NCBI GenBank assembly: GCA_039720395.1 | Contig: CM077824.1 | Span: 28,768,586 to 28,832,585 of the forward strand | DNA: 64,000 nt | Direction of reading: 5' to 3' | Origin: Liquidambar formosana | Taxonomy: Eukaryota > Streptophyta > Magnoliopsida > Saxifragales > Altingiaceae | Part shown: positions 36,000-47,223 of the stretch, in pieces | Layout: each line of letters begins with the position of its first letter | How positions within the stretch are numbered: position 1 is the stretch's first letter | The notes under the pieces: generated by a model | Database searches by the model: none | Told to the model about the DNA's origin: nothing | The model's input: the letters and a program-made list of their open reading frames with translations, nothing else | Program-made: the position numbers and the translations under genes

Positions 36000-36703
36000 T
36001 TTGGTCCCATTACAGATTTATCTCACTTTCCTCTTGTTGGGCTTTGGACACAATGGTGCTTGGACTTCGGTCCAGCTTGGAAGGTTATGGACATTCCGTA
36101 TAGGTCCTAGTCCTTTACTACCAGTAGGTCCACCTCGCATGTAAATTTCCTTTGTTCGAGCCCAAGACACACATCTTACCACTCTCTTGGACTATAGGCC
36201 TAACAGACTTTTTTTTTTTTTTTTTTTTTTCGTCCGACGGGCCTAGGTCCAATTACATTGTCGCACAATCTTCCCTCAAATGAGCTCGAACTTAGAAAAT
36301 CCACATTAAAGTGGGCCTCGTCCCATACCCGTGCTAAGAAATGAATGCAACATGACATGCGATGCAACACACATTCACACAAGGTTGGGTAAGAGCCTCG
36401 GGGGTTACTAGTGTGGTGGGTCAGAGTGGGGTGTCTCCTTCAAGGGTTACCCAGGCTAGGGTGCTCAAAGAGCAACCCGTTAACGTACTCACTAACTTAT
36501 CACAGGTTAGTGGCACAGGCCGTGGGCTGATGGTGCTGAGCCGAGTTGCCCATAAGATCGAGTGGATCCCAGGTCTCTAATCAGACTTCCATCGAGGGGT
36601 AACAAAGTGCCAAGATCGTGCGCGTGTGTGCAATTTGGTTTTCACCCAATTAAAAATTCTCATTAATTAAAGCCAACAAAATACTTTGAAGTCTAATTCT
36701 CTA
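35778..36703 (-). other. Tat 5' leader with two long A-runs
   Basis: About 0.9 kb lies between the primer site and gag. It contains two tracts that read poly-A in element sense: 40 bp (35955-35994) and 22 bp (36209-36230). I see no gene. Confidence 0.7.
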
Positions 36704-36721
36704 TCCCCAGTGGAGTCGCCA
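36704..36721 (-). other. tRNA primer-binding site of the Tat element
   Basis: On the minus strand TGGCGACTCCACTGGGGA follows the 5' LTR after one base. Its place and its opening TGG fit a tRNA 3' end. Ogre/Tat elements often use tRNA-Arg, but I could not verify which tRNA matches. Confidence 0.7.
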
Positions 36722-36722
36722 A

Positions 36723-38115
36723 TGTGAGCGCCGCGTCCTGAACCACGCCGGCTCGGGAGTACACCGCTAACCACGGGTGTGATTAGGGCGGAGAGGGAGT
36801 CGCCACCCGGTTGGGCCCCGGGAACCGATTGACCCCTAGCAAGAGGCCCACTCGTCATTACCCAAAGAATCAAGGTTCGGAGTTAAGGTACGTTGTTGGG
36901 AAGGTGTTAGGCACCCGACAACGCCCGGCTAAATCCGGCCTCCACACGCATTTTGTTGGCTTTAATTAATGAGAAATATTAATTGAGTTTAACCCTATTC
37001 ATGCGACAAATATATCAAGCGACTATTGCACACAGGATGACATTATGTGAATAAAAATATGCAAATAAATAACTAAACAGAAGATAAAAATTAACAGACA
37101 GAATAAACAGTAGCTATGAAAGGAGAAAAAGGAGAAGGATTCGTCACTGCCTGCAAAAATGGGTTAGCACAGCATCACAGATATGCGTACGTACAAACAC
37201 AAGGTGCGTACGCACCTTTAATTTATACGTACGCACATTTAATGGCAGATTCGAAAATAACAGAAAACATGCTAAAATTGCACATGCTATTTTACTCCAA
37301 ATTACAGAACCCTAATTGCATGCAGATATCCTATCATGTCATTATTACACCCTAAATCTAACCGTGAATTTATGCACTTTAAACATTACACCGATTAATC
37401 ATGCAAAGACATATTTAAATGATGCTAAATATGCTAGAACATAATATAAAGTGTAGATCCGGTCATGCAACATTTGATTGAAAGCACTTGAAATCACGGC
37501 ATTCAACGAAAATACGCATGATGGAAAATATGCTTGGAGGAATAATTAGTGATTATTCAAAGAACTGAATCATAAAAGACGTTACCCTCAGGTTTGGGTG
37601 AATCCCAATGAATGCACTAACAAGAATCTCTCCTTCGAGCCTCCGTAATCGCAGCCGCCGCCTTTTCAGCTTTAGGTTAAGAGTCTTTAGGGTTTTGTGG
37701 AGCTTTCAAAATAGTGGTGACAAAAAAGGTCCCTTCATTTGATGCGGAAGTGGTCTTTTTATAGGCGAAGAATTAGGGTTTCGGGGTAAGGAACTAGGGT
37801 TTCTCTGGTTCTCAGCCGTCACAGGCCGGATGTGCAGTAGGCTCCATCCATATAAGGCAACAGGGGAAATGGGGGGAAAAATTCGAATACTGGAATATTA
37901 ACATGCGTACGCATAAATTTAAGGTGCGTACGCACAAATTAAAGGTGCGTACGCACAAAGGAATGGGCTGGGCTTCTTTGGGCCAGGCTGCAGCTGCGAC
38001 CACATCAGTTCTTTGGGGATCACTTGTTAGTCATTTCAAGTTGGGCTACCCTTCATCACCGGGCTTAAAAGGGTGGATTCGAAATATTTAGGCGGTACAA
38101 AATGGGGTGTTAACA
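36723..38115 (-). repeat. 5' LTR of the Tat element
   Basis: Same length and ends as the LTR at 22149-23541. Differences I noticed include G/A in GTACRCCGC, a C/A in the CCCGAMAACG phrase, and three changes near GGGCTWCYCTTC. It carries the same two CGTACG triplets, for example cores from 37906, and a TATA box at 37757-37763. Confidence 0.95.
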
Positions 38116-38239
38116 CCCTTTGAGGGCTTGAATTGATATTCAGGAATATATTTAATTATTGGAATATAATTAGTCACCTATTGAACAAAAAGGATGTATA
38201 AATTGGATGGTTTAAAGGAAGATATGTTCTAAAGTCTCA

Positions 38240-38915
38240 AAACGATATGTTCGGTACCACTATGCCGAACATAATGCTCTTGTTCGGTTGTATGAAACCG
38301 AACATCTAAGTAAGATCTGGCGAAATAACACCGAACGGTGTATTATGGAAATTCAAAATGAGATGTTCGGTGGTATGCCTCCGAACATAATGGCCATGTT
38401 TGACTTTAGACGACCGAACATGTATGTAATGTTTGGTTGTATGGCACCGAACATACTATTACGGTAATTCAAAATGATATGGTTGGTCGTATGAATCCGA
38501 ACAAAAAGCTTTTGTTCGACTTTAGAAAACCGAACATGTACGCAACGTTTGGTGACATGGCACCGAACAGTAGTATTACCTGAAATTCAAAATGATATGT
38601 TTGGTGGTATAACTCCGAACATACCGCTCTTGTTCGACTTTAGAAAACCGAACATCCAAGTAATGTTTGGTTGTATGGCACCGAACATACTATTACGGTA
38701 ATTCAAAATGATATGTTTGGTAGTATGAGTCCGAACATAAAGCCCTTGTTCGACTTTATGAAACTGAACATTTAAGAAACGTTTGGTTACATGGCACCGA
38801 ACGGCATTACGGTAATTCAAAAGGATACGTTCGGTGATTGTAATCCGAACATGGTGAACTAGTTTGGTGACATAAAACCGAACATTAGAATATTGTTTGG
38901 GTACTTAATGCCGAA
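38240..38915. repeat. 116-bp tandem repeat made of phased CCGAAC palindromes
   Basis: About five units begin AATTCAAAATGATATG at 38349, 38466, 38584, 38700 and 38814. Within a unit, interrupted palindromes of the type TGTTCGGTT-6 bp-AACCGAACA recur at 33, 33 and 50 bp (CCGAAC at 38298, 38331, 38381, 38414, 38447, 38497, 38530 and onward). The block lies just beyond the 3' end of the transposase gene, on the MULE side of the retroelement's target duplication. Confidence 0.92.
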
Positions 38916-39124
38916 CAGGTGCAAATCTGTAACAAACAAAACAAAATTGATTTGTCATAATTTTAACACAAAATCCATAAGTCCTTTCTGCCATTATCAT
39001 CCTAAATTACTTTATTAGACCAAAACAACGATCTATTAATCCAAAAAAATTAACAAGTTGGCTACTCAATGTCTACAGTATATTAAGGGACCAATAAAAC
39101 AAGATAGATGATATTATAAATGGG
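38916..39124. other. likely 3' flank of the transposase gene
   Basis: AT-rich sequence with no motif of note lies between the palindrome array and the transposase stop codon. Confidence 0.4.
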
Positions 39125-42100
39125 CTAGTCAATGTCTACAGTATCACAAGTGTCAGTAGTTGCAACACCACAACCAATTACATTAAGGAAATTTTGAATT
39201 CTATCAATGTAAGGAGAATCCCAGTCTGCTGCCACAACATCGCGATGAAGTCGCCAAGTGGTAGCTACAGGAGGCACGGGATGACCCGCTTTCATGAATA
39301 CCTGCATGTTTGTTACACCCGTTGTCAATAGGACTAAAACTAAAAAGCATAAAGAAAAATACATAAATAAAAGTTTTAAGATCATACTTGAATAAAATGG
39401 TTTCCATTTACGAACCCAATTGCAATTTCTTTACGCGCATGTACAGGCATGGGATTCGATCTAAGTGGTAAAAAGGTAAGGCATTGCTGCATTGACAGAT
39501 GGTACAAGACCACATTATAACGGGATGCAATAAGATGTCCCATATCAGGCATTGTCATCCAATGCTCATACCCTGCAAAACCACCCTCAAAGTGTGCTAA
39601 TCTAGATCTGATCTCATTTACCCTATGCACTGACTCATAAACCCGAGTGTACAGTTGGTGGTTATAGAGTAACTCATCAACTAGATCTTCTCTCACAACC
39701 ATCCATCCATCTTCTCCCTTTCCCATCAAAGCAGCAATAGCCCTAAAACCACAATTTCCATCAGCCTGGACATCCTTGGTTTTGAATATGTATTCTCTTA
39801 TTCCAGCTGGAAATTCATCAATGTGTGATATTGGCTTTGCAGCTTGGGTAGGATAAACCTGAAAACATTATATCACCCAATTCATTAGGAAAATAACCAT
39901 CAATATGCCAATAAAAGTAATATGACAATAAAAGTAGATATTCTACCATCTATAACTACATCATTTTACCTTTTCTTTTGGTTGTCGCTGTGGCACAAAA
40001 TGACCTGATAAGTTACTCGGCTCCACATTGAATCCAGTTGAGCAACTATCATGTCGAGACTGTACGTACTCAAAGGCGGACGGGTCACGACGTGTGGATG
40101 TGTCAACCTTTACCTTTGGCCGACCTCGGGTACGGTTATATGGTTCGGTGGGTTCTAGAAGATGTGTACAATGTGGAGCTATTATCTCCCTCAACTTCTT
40201 TAGCATCTGCAGTTGTGATTCTGTATCTTCATCTTCGAATATCTGGAGAAACAAATCTAAATATGGTTGACACATCAATTTCAGATTTTGTTTCTTAGTA
40301 GCTGGCAAGATATCAAGTTTTCTCCAAAATTTATCAATGCAGTCAAGTGGAATAGGTCGACCTTCCCTTTTGTATTCTGCAATCTCATGTGCACAGGGTA
40401 ATCCATGGGACCGACGGTTTGCACAACCACATGCTGAAGCATCAACCCCAATTGCTCTAGCACGCCGCATCTGTACAAGGATATTTTCTAATGCAACTAT
40501 AGATACCATGCCCCGAATCTCCTTTAATTCTGCACATGCAAACTTGTGTTTAGTAACTATTGAGCTCTTCTCAAACGATGCCTTGATTTTGGTGTACTGT
40601 AACTCAATCAAACTGTGCACCTCGCCCCATGATAACTCAAAGTTCAAGGTACTACACCCTAATTGCCTCTTTAACCTTGCATGTGCACTTTCCACCCTGG
40701 TCAATAAAATAAAATTTGTTAATATCAACATCTTATTGCTAAATTATAAATGTAACACACAATGTTTTGATAATTGCTTAGAAGCTACACCTGTTTGACG
40801 TTCGATTTCCAAAATGCATACATATGTCTGTCCAAGCCGAGACAAACCTATCCTTGTAAGGGGTCAACCAACTACTAGACACATATTGTAGGGCCTCAGG
40901 ATAGGTATTGAAGTTCTTATGCAGTATGTCCACTTGAGTTAAGTACTCAGATTCAGTGGCAGACAAGACAACTGTTTCCCATTGGGAGTTAAACTTCTCC
41001 CACTGATCTCCCGACTCAAAGTACTTCTTGCAATTACTTAGAACATTCTTTGAAATGTGCCATCTACACAATAAATGCCTAGCATTGGGGAAAACTTTCT
41101 CAATAGCATTCATCAAGCTCAACTCTCTGTCCGTGATAATAACACCAGGTAAAATCTTTTGATCCTCAACAAGACTACGCAATCTATTCAATGCCCATGT
41201 GTAGTTATCTTCCCGTTCATGCTGAATGTATACGAAAGCCACAGAGAATGTCAAGTTAGTTGATGTGACTCCAACAATCTCAAAGAGGGGAAGACGATAT
41301 TTATTAGTCTTGTATGTGTAATCCATTATCAACACATGTGGAAAGGCACGAAACAACTCCACACTACGAGGGTGTGCCCAAAATAAATCCAAAATGGCAT
41401 CACTATCATCAGAACTCCTATGCCATTCAATGTATTTATGCTCAGCTAACTTACCCAACAAATATTGCATTTGTGATCTGCCAGCCTTCTCTTTTATCCT
41501 ATTCTTTAGACGTGCATTGTAGATTGTCTTCAAAGTGCTTGTATTGAGTATATCCTTTCGCTTCAAAGTAACTAGAATGTCTTTAGGCCGACTCATTTTC
41601 ATGGACATGTCAACCACTAATGAGTTCTCTTGCTCTGATAATCTCCCAGTATAGGAGTGCCCCTCGAGATACTTTGCAGCTTCATGATTATGTATTCCAC
41701 ATAAAACCTTCAACATCCATTCATCATCATCTGGCATCTTCTCACCCTTTAAGGCAAAGGGGCATCCACACTTCTTTGTACCAGTTTCCTTTCTTCGCTT
41801 CTTCTCATGTTCGGTCTCAATGTCTTTTTTCCTGTTTATATAATAGCCACCTCGCTCACATCCAAGCGTTAGTCTTGCTGTCCTGCCTTTGCTTGTAACA
41901 TCAGATTTGGTTATCACAATAACAAACCCATTTTGTCTTCCTACTTCTCGAGCCCAATTGCATAATGCTTCCCTACTCTTGAAGACCTACACATGAAAAT
42001 AAATTCATTTATATTCTTCAACTTCATGAATTATATTTATTCCATCAAGTAAATGAACATTTTCATAAGTTTTATTTACCTCATAATTTGTGAATTCATT

Positions 42101-42751
42101 ACTATAATCCATAACACATGCCGACTCATGGATGCTAGCTTTTGAGGAAGCCTGAGACAAGAATAAAAGACGGTAAAATAAAAGTAATAATCCGATGCTT
42201 AAAAAAAAAACAAAAAAACTATTCTGGAACTGTTCGGTTAATTCATACCAAACACTGGCAACATGTTTGGTTGTATTAAACCGAACATATCTGTTTTAAT
42301 CGGTCAGATGAAACCGAACATAATCTTTATGATTGGTTGTTTAAAACCGAACAGCATTACTGGAAACTGAATAATCCATGCACTGTTCGGTTTGTTACAA
42401 CCAAACAAAATAGTTATGCTTGGTTGTGTCAAACCGAACATTACCATAATGCTTGGTTGTGTAAAACCGAACATTACGGATTACCAGAGTAAAACCTTAA
42501 ATAGTTATGGATCTCAAAAACCCTTAAATAGTTATGCTTGGTTGTGTAAAACCGAACATTACCATAAAGCTTGGTTGTGTAAAACCGAACATTACCATAA
42601 TGCTTGGTCACGTAAAACTGAACATTACGGATTACCAGAGTCGAACCTGCGCGACTGCAATCAAAAAAATCGCCATTTTTGCATACTTTGAAGCCAAAAT
42701 ACATACCTCCTTGCTACCAACACCATTCCAACTGACTTCTTCCTCCTCCAT
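39125..42751 (-). CDS. MULE transposase fused to an OTU cysteine protease, 895 aa
   Basis: Six exons splice cleanly on the minus strand: 42751-42707, 42151-42080, 41986-40791, 40696-39970, 39858-39388 and 39301-39125. They total 896 codons including TAG, with no internal stop. The N-terminus reads MEEEEVSW. Residues about 40-150 form a FAR1/WRKY-GCM1-like zinc domain (CNWAREVGRQNGF, then CGCPFALK, then CGIHNHE). The MULE catalytic core has Asp near 260 (HVLIMDYTYKTN) and Asp near 325 (VIITDREL), followed by CRWHISKNV. A SWIM finger (CGCANRRSHGLPCAH) lies near 530. The C-terminal third holds an OTU-type catalytic Cys box (ADGNCGFRAIAAL) near 720 and a His box (NGNHFIQV) near 834. It would bind the 42-bp ends and catalyse transposition. 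The OTU domain may remove ubiquitin or SUMO-like modifiers, which is inference. Confidence 0.93.
42230..42640. repeat. 33-bp phased palindrome array in transposase intron 1
   Basis: CCGAAC or a one-off variant lies at 42281, 42314, 42347, 42401, 42434, 42467, 42552, 42585 and 42618. Most neighbours are exactly 33 bp apart. The common unit contains GCTTGGTTGTGTAAAACCG. The array sits wholly in the first intron (42152-42706). Confidence 0.92.
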
Positions 42752-43109
42752 TGCTCATAAAAAACGTAAAAGCCACTACAAATGGGTTATGGATTTTTGT
42801 TTAAGGGTTGTTGTGAGAGAGTGAGGGATGAAGATGATATATTGGTTAGGGGTGGTTATGAGAGAGTGAGAGATGAGGATGAGAGTTGCCGGAAGAGCGC
42901 CTGAGAATGTTGCCGGACAAAGTTGCCGGAGAATGTCGCCGGAGAGGGTGCCGGATAGTGGAACGTGATGGTGAGGGGTTTTGGCGCGCAAATGAGATTT
43001 CAGATGAATGAGGGGTGGGCTGGCGTGGGGTGGGGTGGGGTGGGTTAACACCTGATGCCCCTTTTGGTCATTTCACACCATCATTTTCTCATTAAAAAAT
43101 TGGGGGGGG
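42752..43109. promoter_or_regulatory. MULE right subterminal region, likely transposase promoter
   Basis: It lies between the transposase ATG (42751, minus strand) and the right TIR. Near 42880-42960 GTTGCCGGA-type phrases recur about every 15-20 bp, then a GGGGTGG repeat and a G-run (43101-43112) follow. GAGAGTGAGRGATGA occurs twice (near 42816 and 42862). Promoter function is inferred from position. Confidence 0.5.
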
Positions 43110-43151
43110 GGGGTAAACTTAACCTTTCTTGGGGTTGCTTTAGCCGTTCCC
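43110..43151 (-). repeat. right terminal inverted repeat of the MULE
   Basis: Its reverse complement opens GGGAACGGCTAAAGCAACCC and continues to GTTAAGTTTACCCC, matching the left TIR. Confidence 0.88.
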
Positions 43152-43160
43152 ATTCCAGAC

Positions 43161-44030
43161 TTGTATATTGGGCCCGGCGTTGATGAGTGTGATTTTGGGT
43201 GATGATGTTGGAGATGGGTTGGGGTGTGGATGGCATGCAGTAGCTAAAGCCTAGCCATTGACGGGTCAATTGTATCACGGTTGCATAATATTTGGTAATA
43301 TATGGTTTTCTTTAATTAAGGATCTGGAGAAGAGAGTTTATTTGATAAAAATTTGAAATTGTTGATGGCCAATTAGCTATTAGTGGATCACCAGATCGAG
43401 TTACCGGACCGACGGCCAGATTGGGTGTTGTACGTAGATATGGTGGGAAAGTCAGCATGAATGGCTTGATTATAGTTCACATTAACAGCTATCTAAAACT
43501 TACTCCGTATAGAGATCCGCCAAGTGCAATGAAAGCATGTCTTCGAATCAGAATTAAAGTCAATTGTGTAGATCTCAAATAGCTCTTTCACTCATCAGAA
43601 TTAAAGCATGGCTTGATTTCGATGATCGTGTTATTCCCAACGAGTTATGTTGTTAGTTTGTTACCTGACCCAAGTTCTAAACTAAAATTAAAGACCAACA
43701 ACTAACTAAAGTTCCACCACGAGATGCCATATCATGGTGAATTTGTGACACATTAACATCAAATGGAACTAAAATCTGACCTTAAAAGGCCATTATCAAA
43801 TTTTATTCCTCGTCATCCTTTATGTCTAAGTACAAGCAGAAAATAAAAATTTGGGAAAATGATTATTTCCTTTTATTGTTTCCTTTCCCCTCTAGTGAGA
43901 GAGAAGCAAACGATATATAGCTAGAAAGACCCAAGGAATTAAAGTCAAAGGAAAAAAGAGAAAGAGGAAGGGGCGCGCCGACCAGATAATAATTAGAAGG
44001 GGGAAAAAGGGTGCAAATGACATGAATTCA
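43161..44030. other. intergenic DNA downstream of the GST gene
   Basis: I see no gene in this 870-bp stretch. It contains the GST 3' flank, since the GST reads leftwards into it. Confidence 0.5.
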
Positions 44031-45001
<971 letters not shown>

Positions 45002-45391
45002 CTAATTTGTGTTTCCAATGAAGTATTCTTGGTTGCCCCTCCGGAAGAGGCCGCCTTGATATTGTCGTCTCCAACTTGTGCTATGTAGCTGGATATAATG
45101 GCACCACGTAGTTGGAAGTTTGCAGGCAGATAAGTTTGTCTTAGCTTGCAACATGTCATTTATTACGTAATTGGAAGTTTCAGCTACATAATTAAGTTTC
45201 TCTTGTATCATGTCATATATGGCCTGTAATAGGTGTGATACACAACACGTACGGACACAAAATTCGTAGGCCGCAGTGCAACAAATGATATCGCGGTGCC
45301 CTGGTGGTTTTGACTTTGGAAGGAACTTTTTTGGTACGTGCACACATTTGTGTTTCAGGAGAAATTTCTTCCCTTTTTCTCCTTTTTTTTT

Positions 45392-45422
<31 letters not shown>

Positions 45423-45759
45423 GGGTTTCATATGGAAGGTAAACCATTTTGAGTCATTAATTTTTCAACAGTGATAATAATTTTAAAAATGTAATAATTT
45501 TATGGCCAGTCCGCTACTTTATATCATGCAAAATAATTCACATTACAATCCATCCGGTCCATTCTTGAAAATATTATTTCAAATAGGCAAACGCAACCAT
45601 AACCATAAAAGTACTAACATATTTTTTAGAAAACATAGTATCTTGGGTAAATTCTTAAGAAAACCCCACACAAAAAAAATAAAAATAAAAATTAGTTGTT
45701 TCTGGTCAGAAGTCTGACATTTTTAAAGATCCACAAAATCTACTTATATATTTAACTTA
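45002..45759. other. intergenic, GST upstream region
   Basis: No gene seen. It contains a T-run followed by a G-run (45383-45401 and 45402-45425). Confidence 0.5.
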
Positions 45760-45917
45760 TGCCATGTTTGGATAAAGAATTTCTAGGTGGAATTTGTTTT
45801 CGAGATGGAATTTGCAAAATTTTTATAAGGATGAGATGGACAAAATCCTTTTAAAAATTTTACAAATTCCATCTCAAAAGCAAATTCCATCTAGAAATTC
45901 TTTATCCAAACATAACC
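45760..45917. mobile_element. 158-bp Tourist-like MITE
   Basis: The arms TGTTTGGATAAAGAATTTCT and its inverted partner near the right end are almost perfect and extend to about 70 bp. TTA flanks both sides (45757-45759 and 45918-45920). Size, TTA duplication and a GCCATGTTTGG-type end fit PIF/Harbinger MITEs. Confidence 0.75.
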
Positions 45918-46113
45918 TTAAGCACTAGGTAAAAGAATACACATTACAGTTTATCAAGCCAAAGTCTAGAATCCTCACCAAGGAAACCGACACCACCTAT
46001 AACCATAAAGATTGCATTTGAATGAGACATTTGATTTAGTGTGCATTTAGTGCATTGATTGGGAGGGTCTAAAAGGCCTTTTTTTGGGATTAAAAGTCAT
46101 TTTATATATTTTA

Positions 46114-46283
46114 GGGACCGGTTAGTGCCACCCCTTATTAGTTTTATTAGCACACCCCCTTTCCACTACTTATTTTAATTTTTCAAGATTTTACAAAAAT
46201 ATAAAAGGTTTTTATGAAAACTGGTTGCGTGGTATACTAGAAAACATCATTTTGAACAACTTTTCAGAAGAAAGTTTTTTTAA
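46114..46283. mobile_element. truncated copy of the MULE-related MITE
   Basis: It begins GGGACCGGTTAGTGCCACCC and then has the same core order as the element at 13740 (ATATAAAAGGTTTTTATGAA, then CATCATTTTGAACAACTTT, then CAGAAGAAAG). The second arm is missing. Confidence 0.6.
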
Positions 46284-46714
46284 AATGGCAACTTATTTTC
46301 TTACAGAGTGTAATTCCACCAAAATGCCCTCACGTCTTAAACTTATTTTCTTTTATATATCCTTCAAAACCCAGTGGTCAAAGAAGTTATGAAATTGCCA
46401 ATATAAAGGCACCAGTTCAACTCCATAACTATTAAAGCCTTGAAGGAATATCATGAAAAATCAACCAAGCAAAGGTTTATGAATTATGACATTCCACTGT
46501 TCAATCTACCATGGTTGCCTCGAAAAAACAAACAAAAAAACGAAAAAAAAAAAAAAAAAAACCCATCTACCTTCATTACTTAACTCACCGATGATCAAAT
46601 ATAGATGTGAATTATTTTTTATTTTTTATTTTTGTAAACTTTTAATTTCTTCTACTTGCTCCGTTCCTAATTGTCTGTTTCCTTTGAAAAACACGTTTTT
46701 TTAGGAAACCTTAA
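46284..46714. other. intergenic, no gene seen
   Basis: AT-rich, with an A-run near 46542-46560. Confidence 0.5.
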
Positions 46715-47223
46715 TGTGTGGGAATATTTCTGAACCGAGGAACTAGCTCGGGCTAAAGAGCTCAAACCAGAATTATTGACACGTGGCAAAGGCAACTCAG
46801 CCAGATCCGTTGCAACGCACGTGATCTCCCAGCTCGAGGACTTACACTCAGCTCGGGACATCTGTCCCATGACTCACACTACAATCCAAATCCTACTGCA
46901 ATCTAAAACTGTTACTACAGCTGTAATTCCTGACACAGCGGTTACAGGAAACCATAGTTCTTTGCCCAACCATGATCAATAAACCATAATCAGACGGTTA
47001 TTGGCTAACCATGGTTAGATCTAGCCTAACCAAAGCAGTTACCTGACCTCACATAGTCAATCCTTACAGGTGGGTATAAATAGAATACGATACAGCCAAA
47101 TAAGGTAAACTACAGTACCCTAATTATCTGAAATTCATCTTCTTCCTTGTCTCTTCCTCCATAAATGGCTTTTGACTTAAGCATTGGAGAGGGCTTGGCC
47201 AAAACCCACCTTGGCCTACCCTC
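46715..47223 (+). repeat. LTR of a decayed gypsy element, first part
   Basis: It begins TGTGTGGGAATATTTCTGA, has a TATAAATAG box near 47076, and then the TGACTTAAGCATTGGAGAGG phrase common in plant gypsy LTRs. It stops abruptly where another LTR (TGTAACACC) starts at 47224. The sequence expected next resumes at about 60714. Confidence 0.72.

Larger units (their letters stand above)
22149..38115 (-). mobile_element. 16-kb Ty3/gypsy retrotransposon, Tat clade, with antisense PMD genes
   Basis: Two 1393-bp LTRs (22149-23541 and 36723-38115) begin TG and end CA. CCCTT is duplicated on both sides (22144-22148 and 38116-38120). By eye the LTRs differ at about 7 positions, roughly 99.5% identity, so insertion was recent. 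Gag-pol lies on the minus strand, so the right LTR is the 5' LTR. Two RNase H domains in pol, a G-patch after the protease, and accessory genes antisense to gag-pol between pol and the 3' LTR are marks of the Tat lineage. The element interrupts the MULE between its PMD gene and its transposase gene. Confidence 0.95.
14751..43151. mobile_element. 28.4-kb Mutator-like element (MULE), with a nested retrotransposon
   Basis: The left end GGGAGCGGCTAATGCAACCC and the reverse complement of the right end GGGAACGGCTAAAGCAACCC match over about 42 bp. ATTCCAGAC is present on both flanks (14742-14750 and 43152-43160), a perfect 9-bp target duplication. Removing the nested retroelement (22149-38115 plus its 5-bp duplication) leaves about 12.4 kb. 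The cargo is a plus-strand PMD gene (broken), a minus-strand transposase-OTU gene (apparently intact), a GC-rich minisatellite next to the left TIR, and three noncoding blocks of 33-bp phased TTCGGT/ACCGAA palindromes. The perfect duplication and intact transposase suggest fairly recent insertion, while the retroelement shows the copy has since been invaded. Confidence 0.92.

Noticed and set aside
35882..36144. Open frames encoding poly-Phe
   Set aside because: Translation of the 40-bp T-run.
38240..38915. CRISPR-like array of regularly spaced repeats (also 42230-42640)
   Set aside because: This is plant nuclear DNA in a transposon. The spacers are themselves repeated and there are no cas genes, so it is an ordinary tandem or phased repeat.
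40028..40798. Plus-strand open frames of 80-153 residues
   Set aside because: They are antisense to the transposase exon encoding the SWIM region.
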